Positions 48,651 to 58,003 of a stretch of 64,000 nucleotides of DNA are shown in pieces. Origin of the DNA: Diphasiastrum complanatum (taxonomy: Eukaryota > Streptophyta > Lycopodiopsida > Lycopodiales > Lycopodiaceae); the NCBI GenBank assembly GCA_029204225.1, contig CM055095.1, positions 32,006,936-32,070,935 on the forward strand. The letters run 5' to 3'. How positions within the stretch are numbered: position 1 is the first letter of the stretch; each line of letters opens with the position of its first letter. The translations under genes and the position numbers were made by a program. The notes below the pieces were generated by a model, which did no database searches, was not told the DNA's origin, and saw only the letters and a program-made list of their open reading frames with translations.

Positions 48651-49263
48651 TATATTTGTGGATTTCTCTTCAAGTGTCAATGTACACAAAACCCCAACGA
48701 TGTTTGTATGCAAAAATTTATCAAATAGGTTTATTAATCCGAACTTATGGATGAAGGCTGGGAGAAAAGATCAGATGGAGATTAAAATGCAGAATTAAAA
48801 TGTCTTCCATGTGCTTCCGTTATCAAATTGAAAAACAAATGTTGAGCTTATGCTTCCATTATCAAAGATGAAAAAAAAATAAAGGTAAATGGGTGCCACT
48901 TGATCAAGACTTGGAAGCCAGTGGATATTCAAAATGAAAAAATATTGAAATTATATACAATGATGTCGTTTTGACGTGTGTTGAGGTGGAAGAAGATTGG
49001 AGAGTAAACTACATCCGGCAGAAACTATTGCTCCTACAAGATGATGTACTTTCAGACTTCAGATTCATTTTCAATGGTAAACTCGTAAGTAATTGTAAAC
49101 ACTCGATCTTTTATGAATATTTTTAATCAAAACTTTCTAATACAATCTCTGTACTAATTGTAACTAACTTTGTATTAGTTTTATGCAGGTACGTAAAAGA
49201 CATGAGCTCGAGATCAAATGCAGAGATATTGGCGAAACAATCCAACTTATGGAAGAACATTGA
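48650..49263 (+). pseudogene. Ubiquitin-like domain gene copy A (two exons, stops present)
   Basis: A segment IFVDFSSS...TMFVCKNLSN leads to FRYQIEKQMLSL, then after one TGA to a domain starting NIEIIYNDVV (about 48,945). It continues VEVEEDWRVNYIRQKL and DFRFIFNGKL, then the intron donor GTAAGT at 49,086. The next exon follows TTATGCAG at 49,189: VRKRHELEIKCRDIGETIQL and a stop at 49,263. Phases match (0/0). The joined domain is about 70 residues with the order beta-beta-helix-(F/L)IF-GK-beta of ubiquitin-like folds. Two in-frame TGA codons, unless they are intronic, make it a pseudogene. Its inverted paralogue is at 53.2-53.8 kb. Confidence 0.55.
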
Positions 49264-49690
49264 GATTCACTATCAGCAAATGCATGCCAATCATCATGTC
49301 TTTTTATCAATATAGAAAATTGCATTCTAGTATTACACTATGGACACAACCTGATTGTAAGAATCTATATTGATATCAATAAAAAAAACCCATAAACGGG
49401 TTGTTTACACGTAAAATGATTGTATCGTTTTCTTTTTTTGATGTCTCTCTATTTATAAATAGATATCTATTCAATCAATTTTTCTATATTTTCTTTATTA
49501 GTATTAGGAACTGATAAGAGAACAACTCCTTCTATAATCTCGTCCTCCTCTGTTTCGGGAAGGGCCTCAATGTCTTTTAAGACAATAGGAATCTCCGCTA
49601 TAATGTTGTCTTCCTCTGTATTAGGAAGTACTTTTATTCCTTTTTGATCATATAAAATAAGATCTGCATCATGAGCAACCTGAAAGGCTG

Positions 49691-50333
49691 TTAAGGCAGG
49701 AGCAGTTTCCTTTTGAGGGCCCTTGATCCCAGGTACTGGACATAGGTTCTGATCAACTCTTGCCGAAATCTATATACATCATCAGGAGTATACGGCTCAA
49801 GAGTGAACTGTCATCACAAAACACGAGAATCAGCAAATTACAAACAATGATAGTAAAAAAATGTGAATCAGAATGAAAGGAACTACAAATGAACAGAATA
49901 TTATCTTTTCAATATCTACATCCACTTGTAAATTATACCACTCAAAAAATAACTTCATATTGTACAGGACAAACCATGCACAACCAAAAGCGTCCTTTTG
50001 TTGTACACAACATTGCATCTATAGAACGAAAATTAGTAATATTATGATAGAAATTTTATTTATGTTATGACGATACATTTGAATTAAAAAAGAAATACAT
50101 GCATATCAGAGATAAATTGAATATACCTTGAGAGATCTAATGGTTACCTCTCCAATTGAAGTTGTCGTTGTCAGTATTTCCCGAACGACATCATGAAGTA
50201 GAGAATCAAATTCTCTATGTGTATTTGCAGTTGAGTTTAATTTTACACATAGAAAATTTGATACTCCCTCCTTATTTATCTTTACAAAAAGACTGTTCAG
50301 GCTCCAATGTCGATTGCAACAACCAAAATACAA
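49691..50333 (-). CDS. Ulp1-like (peptidase C48) cysteine protease domain, three exons
   Basis: Exon 1 (50,333-50,127) has HWSL and, 35 residues on, FDSLLHDVVREIL, the His and Asp regions of Ulp1/SENP proteases. It ends AAG then GTATAT. Exon 2 (50,018-49,920) starts after CTATAG in the same phase and carries VQQKDAFGCAWFVLYNM, the Gln and catalytic Cys box (family consensus Q...DCGxFVLxYM; here GCA replaces DCG). Donor GTAGAT follows. Exon 3 (49,807-49,691) follows GATGACAG, again phase 0, with YTPDDVYRFRQELIRTYVQY and a stop, like the C-terminal helix of the family. All introns are short. The His-Asp spacing is longer than usual, and no acceptor is visible upstream of exon 1. The 50,588-50,797 exon may precede it. 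Confidence 0.55.
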
Positions 50334-50587
50334 ATATCGATAAATCCATATTTATGAAAAAAGCTTCTTACTTATTAAAGAAATGAAGCATGCAACAATC
50401 CAGATTAAAACAACAAAAACAAAAGAGCAATCCTTACTTATTTTCATATGGAATCAAATAAAATTTCGCCACAAAACTGCATTCAATAAAATAGACAGCC
50501 TTCTCAAAATTGGCTTCTTTCGCCTTTATTGCTTCCATGAAAAATGGACTAACAACAAAAATTGTACCTTGAGAATCGAAACTAATA

Positions 50588-50797
50588 CTATTTCTCTTGG
50601 GTAATCAACACTTTTGGTGATGAAACCTCCTGAGGAGCTGAACGAATACTAGAAGGAGGGAGTGAATATTCTCGATCTGAGTCAGATTCTCCAACATCTA
50701 ACTCAGAGCTCAGAAAGATATGGGGTCTCTTGGCCGGGATACGTCTAGGAGGAAGGGCAAAGATCTTCTGCTGGAGAATTTTCAAGAGATCATGCAC
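50588..50797 (-). other. Possible upstream exon of the Ulp1-like gene
   Basis: About 69 open codons on the minus strand: LLKILQQKIFALPPRRIPAK then a Ser/Asp/Glu-rich linker (SELDVGESDSDREYSLPPSS). The N-terminal regions of plant Ulp1 proteins are often such charged, Ser-rich linkers. No clear donor was found. Confidence 0.3.
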
Positions 50798-50799
50798 TA

Positions 50800-51165
50800 G
50801 GGCACTATCTGAAGTCCTTCAAGAATAATGAGATAAGTGTTGCCCATTCAAAGTTTCATCAACATGGTGAAACTATGATTATGGCAATTAAGGCACTGTC
50901 TCATTTTCTTGGAGGACAATTTTTCAATAAGGTGCATAAAATAATTTTTGTAAAGAAAATCATTGCGGTTAAAATTTTAGGATATGGACCAGTGAATTTC
51001 ATGCTCAAATCATCTCATTTTGAATTGTATGCTGCTTACGTTGATCTGAGTAAGCATGAAAACTATGAGCTATTGGATCCATACGAAAGAAGAAAATTGT
51101 TGCATGATTCTAAGTTGCAACTTTCATTGGAAAAAAATTATCGGAAGCAGATTAGATACTGTTGA
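50800..51165 (+). other. Open frame, unrecognised
   Basis: About 120 codons open from before the ATG at 50,875 (NNEISVAHSKFHQHGE, then YAAYVDLSKHENYELLDPYE) to a TGA at 51,163. Protein-like composition, no known motif. Confidence 0.3.
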
Positions 51166-51625
51166 ATTGTACTTTGTAAATATTTTTATTTAATATAGAA
51201 AATTTTATTGTGTGTCTATAGCCTACTGGCTTGTATAAATTTGCATGCTTTTTGAAATTTTTTATAATTCGTCGATTTTGTATTATGATGAATTTGGATT
51301 CTTCTATAAAACCATTGGAAAAGTTGCAGTATATAGCTATTTTTTGTGCTAGTCCCGCCATGTTGTGTACTTTTATGAAATGTCGCTCTTGCTTGCCAAT
51401 GAGATTTTTCCATTCCTTACGATGACCATATGCTAAGACTTCCACTATTTCTTGCAAAGAATGTTGAATGATGTCGTAATATGTGCTGCATGTCATAAAA
51501 ACATAATCTAAATCAGTACCAAAAGTATCTAATTTGATTGCACATATTTGTCTATCGTAGTGTAAAATCAAAATCTTACCATATAATGTGTTGATCAACA
51601 CCCATGCACTTTGAACTGCATCCAC
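51152..51625 (-). other. 157-codon open frame, unrecognised
   Basis: The frame opens just after an acceptor-like GTGGATGCAG and reads SAWVLINTLYGKILILHYD, CSTYYDIIQHSLQEIVEVLA and EWKNLIGKQERHFIKVHNM without stop to 51,152. Composition fits a folded protein. It could be an N-terminal exon of the minus-strand Ulp1-like gene, but I cannot link it. Confidence 0.35.
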
Positions 51626-51839
51626 AAATTCATGGTTGTTTTTTGTATCATTTGTACATCAGTATTTGAAAATTTATATTTTCTCAAGTATTTCACCGTG
51701 TTGTCTAACTTTTTCCAAACTTCTACTTTGTGTATACGAGTATTGTAAAGAGTAAGTCACGTTAATATGTTGTATGAATTGATTTCCTAAAATTTTATAG
51801 ATTATAGCCACTCATCGATTTCATTTGCTTGCAAAAGAT

Positions 51840-52480
51840 ATTGGAGCATGCATATAGTTTCTTTGAAAGTGGATGAAGACGGAAGTTGCATTCTTGCGTA
51901 CATGAAAATGAATTCCTTGAAGGCCACCCATCGACATATCGACTCCATGTACAAGAAAATGGCGGAGCTCTTGCCCAAGCCAGATGGGCCCAATGCAAAT
52001 ATAGATATTGAGATCATTGATGCAAAAGTAAGCTAATATTGTCACTGATTGTTTTTTATTTGCATTATGTCAAGCAATTAAAACTTTTATTGGATTCTAA
52101 ACTAACAATTATTCTTTTTAATTTCAATCTTCTCAACAAGAAAACGCATTCAGTTGCAGATGGTTTTGCATCCATAACATCCAAGCGTTTCTGGAATGGT
52201 ACATCATGCAACCCAATTGTAATATACGTGAGTAAAATTTTGAATGTCCAGTATCCTAATGTGATTATAGTGGAATATTCTAACTTGTCAGTAATTGTCT
52301 AATCTATAATTAGTTATTTTTTCTTGTGCAATTCCAATGCCCTGAAGTATCAATGAATTCTATATATGAGTGTTGACACGAAGTGTTGCAGATTTTGCTA
52401 ACCCATGCAAAATCGTGCCCAGCTTTGACAAAAGATACGTTTGTGATGATGAAGTTGAAGTTGAAGTTCTGGTCAATATA
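51840..52480 (+). other. Three phase-consistent exons of an unrecognised gene
   Basis: Exon 1 (to 52,027) contains VDEDGSCILAYMKMNSL and KKMAELLPKPDGPNANIDIE and ends AAA then GTAAGC. Exon 2 (after CTCAACAAG, about 52,140-52,229) reads DGFASITSKRFWNGTSCNP and ends TAC then GTGAGT. Exon 3 starts after GTGTTGCAG at about 52,392 and ends at a TAG near 52,480. All junctions are phase 0. The DGSC motif recalls the Cys box of OTU proteases, but nothing else supports that. Confidence 0.35.
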
Positions 52481-52519
52481 GATGCACCCAACTTATTGAA
52501 AACGTAAACGTAAATTGAA

Positions 52520-53215
52520 ACACATAGAAATATTGACTTTTACATAGAGAAAGCAACTATGTATATAGTTTTTTGTATCACATGATCATGCATAGAAGAC
52601 ATAGAAGATATACATTGTATTCCAACAGATTATAGAAAATACACAAATAGTTGGCTATCGTTGGAAGCCACATTTTATTTTGGTTTTTTTTAACAATGTG
52701 CATTCTCCAAAATGATTCAATACTATCACGGAAATGTAAATTGAAATACATAGAAATTTGACTTTTACATAGAGAAAACACACTGTGTATATAGTTTTTT
52801 GTATCACATGATCATGCTTAGAGAACATGGAAGATATACATTATATTCCATACAAAATATACAAAATATACAAAAAGTTGGCTATCAATGAAAGCCACAG
52901 TTTATTTTGGTTTTTTTTAAACATTATGCATTCTCTAGAATGATTTGATACTATCATTATCCAAGATAATTCTTCAGTCATTTGAGCTCGAAACTTTTTA
53001 CTCTTTCAAACCTTGGCATAGAAAGTTATAAAAAATGCATTTCCTTCATAACCTGCACATGAAATCATGACAGGAGAATTATGAGTGCATGATCAATTTT
53101 GAGTAAAAAAATCAAATCAAATAGATGCAAGCAACCTATAAAGTAGTCATATTGCAATTTTGCAAAAATTTGTTCCATTGTGTTTGTGATCTCTTGCATG
53201 TTTATCGTCTAGTCT
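52520..53215. repeat. Non-coding stretch with a 240-bp imperfect duplication
   Basis: The phrase ACATAGAGAAA...GTATATAGTTTTTTGTATCACATGATCATG and the text following it occur at about 52,540 and again at about 52,765. The period is about 230 bp. Confidence 0.7.
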
Positions 53216-53800
53216 TTATGTGATTTCGACATTTTCTATGTTGGTATGTAAATCCTTACATTGTAGACGATTCTCTTGTCTTGGTCGTACCTACACATCA
53301 AAAGAACTAGTCAAGACATAACTACATTAAAAAGTCACTTAAACTGCATAATAATATTGAAGAGAAAATTCACATATACATACCAATCTTTCATTAATCC
53401 AAAAACAAAAAATGTTGAGGAATATCATATTGAAGCAATGTAAGCTTTGATCGAATGTAATCCAATGTCTAATTGTCTTCCACCTCCATTGTTGTAATAA
53501 TTGCATCATTTTGCCTCACCAAGATTTCTATATGATCCTGTTGATTCAATGTAAAATCTTGATTTAATGCCTTGTTCCATTCATTGTAAACTTTAGACCA
53601 TTTTTTATAGTAAAATGTTAAAGAAAGCATTTGTTTCTCTATATGATATCTAAATTTCATCGATGATTTATTAATTATGCACTTGATGTGGCCATCACTT
53701 TTTTATTCCAATAATCATCTAGAAGGTCTAGTAACATTTCATCTGTCAAATCAATACAAATAAACAATGTGTCGTTGTTCTCCAAACATTACACATTTAA
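53216..53800 (-). pseudogene. Ubiquitin-like domain gene copy B (inverted paralogue of copy A)
   Basis: On the minus strand: TLFICIDLTDEMLLDLLDD (53,760 region), then FRYHIEKQMLSLTF (53,655), then DHIEILVRQNDAII and MEVEDN, a TAG, then LDYIRSKLTLLQYDI. After a T-run shift there is a donor GTATGT near 53,388. The last exon starts after GATGTGTAG at 53,290 with VRPRQENRLQCKDL and stops at 53,216. Every block aligns in order with copy A (FRYQIEKQMLSL, NIEIIYND, VEVEEDWRVNYIRQKL, VRKRHELEIKCRDI), and the intron position is the same. The stop and shift make it a pseudogene. Confidence 0.55.
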
Positions 53801-55010
53801 CAAAAAAAATCTACAAATATTGCAAAGGGACAAAACTAATGTAATCTAATGGTTTTTGAACCCGTGCTATATTTCATATAATTCAGGATGTCCATAAAAA
53901 AACTTTATCGGAAGCTCTCTGCCATGATAGAATCCAGAAGAATCCATTCTGTGACTTGAAAAAGAGAGTACTGATATCGCCTCCAATCTTCCACATGGAT
54001 GGCGTGTAAGATGAATCATAAAAAAATATGCAAGACTCCAAAAGAGATCTCAGAGAGCAATTCTTATATTGAAGAAGACCAATATAAGAATGAATGATGT
54101 CTATGATGCCAACAAGAGATTGTATTGGTTGCCATTCATGTTGGATGGATACAAATTTGCAAAAGACAAAAAAATATTAGTTTAAGCTCATATACACATT
54201 TGAATAATGAATGAAAAGCTCAAAATCAAAAGCTTCAATAACTTACAATTGCATTTGAGTATATCATTTTGTATTTTCGCCTTCCACTTTAAATTCCTTA
54301 TCATGTACACATGTTGAACCAAGACCTCGGAAATGGATCGACCTCCAGACGAAACTTTGAAGTCTAAAATTATGCCTTTTCAAAAGCTCCTACAATCTAT
54401 ATTTGATTTCTTTTTTTTACAAAATGCACCTCTTCATGATGGATGCATTAAAACCCACTGAAATTTTCTATAGATACATGGTATCCAAGAGTGTTTAGAG
54501 TCTTTTTCATTACAAATAGAAACTGAGACAATATTTTTTCGTGGTCTACAGCTGCTAAAAGCCATCACAAAGCTAACAGAGGATGAATAGCAGAACTAAA
54601 AGTGTTGTCATGAAAATAAAAAATCAATTTTCAATGAATGCTTACGTAGGCCACATAAGTTAGTTTAACCATGGTTAGTTCAAAATAGACCTACATTAAC
54701 CATAAGTGTTAAGACTCGGGGACTTAAGAGACTTGTGGGCAACAAGTATTGTCCAATCACAAGCCAAGAACCTGCCTGGGTGGGAGTTTTGAATTGCACA
54801 AAACATAACCGAAAATCTTAAAAAAAAATTGCGACCGGCGAACAACGTTACATTCCTTCGCATGTGTAAATATATAATTGGGCCATGTGTACATGGCATA
54901 GTTGAAAAACCAAAAACAACATCTTAACAAAAGGCCCTTTTGGTGCTCCAATGGGACGAAGGCAGGTTGTGGGGGCCCATGGATCACAAAAGAACCACCC
55001 TAATGTGAAA
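53800..55010. other. No gene recognised
   Basis: AT-rich sequence with short spurious open frames only; nothing in it resembles a retroelement or host domain. Confidence 0.45.
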
Positions 55011-55019
55011 GGGTACCAG

Positions 55020-55163
55020 CCCATTGCGTGGACCGATAAGTTACAAGCGCTTACATATAAAACATGCCTAAGCTTGGAATTTTTTGTGCATCCCATTGCG
55101 TGGACCGATAAGTTACAGGCGCTTACATTAAAAACATGCCTAAGCTTGGAATTTTTTGTGCAT
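55020..55163. repeat. 72-bp tandem duplication
   Basis: CCCATTGCGTGGACCGATAA starts copies at 55,020 and 55,092, which are nearly identical. Confidence 0.9.
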
Positions 55164-55512
55164 CTAGTATTTATGAGCTTAAAGATTAAAGAATGGCATG
55201 CAAATATATGTACACATCAAAGAAGAGAACTTTTCTTAAAACCCTGAATTTTATCAATCGCAATGGGGTGTATGAGTAGAGTTATTTACTTGAGACCGGC
55301 TAGGCATAAGGCTCGATTTCCCATCTTAGGGGTTGCGTTGCTAGTTGCTAGGTTGTGTATGTGCTATATATAAGTGACCACTAGTTGCTTTAATGTTGCA
55401 AAAAACCCCTAAAAATTCATGAAAAAAATGTGAAGATGCCTGGCAAAATTGATGATATTGATTCTGATATGTTTGCCTCTACCCTCTAGGAGGCAGGGAT
55501 AAAAAATTAGTA

Positions 55513-56232
55513 CTAGAGTAGAAAGAGAGGATCTTCAGTGAGTCGCTGCATGACTTGAGGAAAAAGGGCGAGAGTGACATCCAAGCTGCCCTCCTCTCTC
55601 CCTGGATCCAGCATCAGCGATCCATTGTGATTGAGATTGATCTCAAATAGTACTGCTTTTGGCCTCCCCCATCCAAAGTCTGTCTCGTACATTCTCAGTC
55701 TAGGCGAGCTTCGCACAAGCATATGAGTCATAGCCGGAGAATACATGAAAGATGTGGAGTATGGACAAAATCGTTAGCAGATGGTTGATACCTGCACAAA
55801 GAGGAGCGGATACTCAGCTTTCCAGGGCCATTTAGGATCACATCCGGGCGTTTGAACCAATTTGGAGAAGAAATTAGATGGCTGAAAATCTTTGATAGCG
55901 TTGAGGTCTACCTGAGTCGATGCCTCCACAAACTGTGCGCCCTCGTTGTTGCAGATGAGTTCTAGTAAAGAGTCATCATCTCTTACTCTAACTCTGCCAG
56001 CAAATGGGCGGAAGTACACCAGCGCTTGAGAGAGGCTAGACTTCAACTGGTCAAAAACATCCGAACATTGTACGTTGATGCCGTCGTCTGTTTTGTAAAT
56101 CAGAATCCTCTTGAAGTACCCAACACGCCAGAGGAGATGATCGATCTCATTAAGCAGCTCAGCCCTGGGTTCTTCTTCACAAGAAGCAGGTCGCACAGTA
56201 GAGACCGTCGTCAAGACAACTTCCCCATCCAT
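55513..56232 (-). pseudogene. BAHD acyltransferase pseudogene with the catalytic middle deleted
   Basis: The ATG at 56,232 opens 152 codons that match the N-terminal half of BAHD enzymes (LLNEIDHLLWRVGYFKRILI, LSQALVYFRPFAGRVRV, NNEGAQFVEA, and a final PLLFVQVS strand). The frame hits TAA at 55,774-55,776. Still in the same frame, it goes straight into the C-terminal part with SSPRLRMYETDFGWGRP, the family DFGWG motif, and GSLMLDPGREEGSLDVTLAL, ending at 55,513. About 200 residues, including the catalytic HXXXD, are missing; the full length should be about 430-460. CAG then GTATCA at the junction sits where many BAHD genes have an intron, so one breakpoint may be intronic. These enzymes acylate specialised metabolites in the cytosol; this copy cannot. 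Confidence 0.88.
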
Positions 56233-57190
56233 CTATTCCCTATATATCCAAAGAAAGCAAAACAGAACAACCCTGCTCAGCCCACTTTTTGCAACCAGCT
56301 TTCTAGCAATGCTGCTGTCTCAAAGGGGCATGAAATGTGACTGACTGATCTTTGTGAGGTCAGTCAGCACAATGCTCAGGATTGGCAGTGTGTAAACTCA
56401 ACAAATCAGCTTCCTCCTCCTTCAAAACTAAAAGATAAGAAATGTTTGGTGTCCAGTCCCGATCATTGACGTTGAATTCGTCTGTTTGAAAACGCAAGCA
56501 ACGATTCATAACAGCTTGGCAGATTTTTGTTCTTTACTAGGAGTTCTAGTAGCAGTAGAAGACTCACTTATGGTGGAAGGCCCTGTCCTAAGGCCTTCAC
56601 TCCAAGGGAGGGCCCTTGCCCCACGCTAAGAGCTCTACTGGAAGGCCTTGACTTGCACGGAGTGCCATTATCAAAAACTACCATTTTTGGGATCAAGAAT
56701 CACAACACTATTTGCATGTATGCAATACCACATAAGACTTAGCATGTCATCATTTCTCATGGTAAAACCATTGCATGCTTATGATCTCCATTCCATTCCC
56801 TTTGCATGGCACTCTCGTTAATTCATTTAGGCTTTGCATGTGAGCAAAACCAATGATTATATGTCTAGTTTTGTGTGTCTTGAAAGTTTAGTTTTAAGAT
56901 TTTCAGATTTGGATCAATGAAAGGTTGTCATTTGATTCTAATATGATTTTGTTCACTTTTTAAGGATTACCAAATCTCAAGAATTTGAGAACACTAAATT
57001 AATGTACATGTGTTGGCCTCCTGTCTGTTATTGCTTTAATTGCACGAGCTGCTTTTCTCGGAAGTTGGGCTCTTGTTGCCTCTGCACTAATTTTCAGGTT
57101 TCAGCAGGGTAACTAGCCTCTTCTTCTTGATTCGGTGGAATCATGTGAATTAATACGTTCTCCACCTGAGGGGCTCCACATAAGATGAGT
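56233..57190. other. No gene recognised
   Basis: Region upstream of the BAHD relic. An ATATATAG motif at 56,240-56,247 (minus) is too near the ATG to be a normal TATA box. Nothing else is supported. Confidence 0.45.
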
Positions 57191-57195
57191 ACCCA

Positions 57196-58003
57196 AGGAA
57201 TCCACATGAACACGCTCTTCGCATTGCTCGGGGTTTACTTCCACCGCCTTTTGTGCCTCCCTTTGAATCTTTGGTGACAAATCAGCGACTGGTTTTTCAA
57301 AAGACTACCATGGAGCATCTTCACTTTATTACTTCGGTCAACTTATCAATGATTTACCTTATGATGCAGTTCGAGCTTGTCTTCTTTCATGTGCTGGTCC
57401 AGGTGCAGGGGCTTGGTTGGTTGCACGTCTAGTTCTTCCACTCTTGCGACTCAACAATGACTTGTCTATAACTGCACTTCGAACCAGATTGGGACTTCCA
57501 CATCCAATGTTAATTGGTCTCTCTAAGTGTTCATGTGGATTCTTTGGGTACTCATCTTATGCGGTACCCCTCAGGTGGAGACCGTATTCTTTCACATGAT
57601 TCCGTTCGTGATGTCCTTGCCTTTCGTCGTTCTTCCACCACGCAAGGGGCTGCTGCATCTCACACAGCTCAAGAAAAGGAGCGAGATTATAATGATCGTG
57701 CACCTGGTGAAGATTTCATCCCCTTTGCCTTGGAAACATATGGTTGTCTTCATAAGCAATTTAATGATTTTTTGTCTTTATGTGCAGAGCTTATGGTGAA
57801 ACACCAAGGACAAGGCATTACCTTACCATTTGTCATTGTTTCTTTCTACCGTCAACATATTTCTATTGCATTACAATGTTCACATGCTCTTTCAATTATT
57901 TGACGAGCTCAATTTGCAGGAGCGGTTGCTTCTAGGCTTTCTGCATTACCTATTAGTGGAACTATTTTAGTTAGTGATTTACATCAGGTAGTTGGTTTTG
58001 AGT
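57196..58003 (+). pseudogene. LINE-type reverse transcriptase ORF C-terminal tail
   Basis: Pieces in at least three frames give DAVRACLLSCAGPGAGAWLV, LRTRLGLPHPMLIGLSKCSC, LGTHLMRYPSGGDRILSHDS, then APGEDFIPFALETYGCLHKQ and SFYRQHISIALQ. This is the Cys/His-containing tail after the RT domain in a group of non-LTR elements common in non-seed plants and conifers. The middle part between HDSVRDV and the AHTAQEK region is deleted. No RT catalytic domain is present, consistent with typical LINE decay. Confidence 0.6.

Noticed and set aside
56240-56250. TATA box for the BAHD relic
   Set aside because: It lies about 10 bp from the start codon, too close for a normal core promoter.
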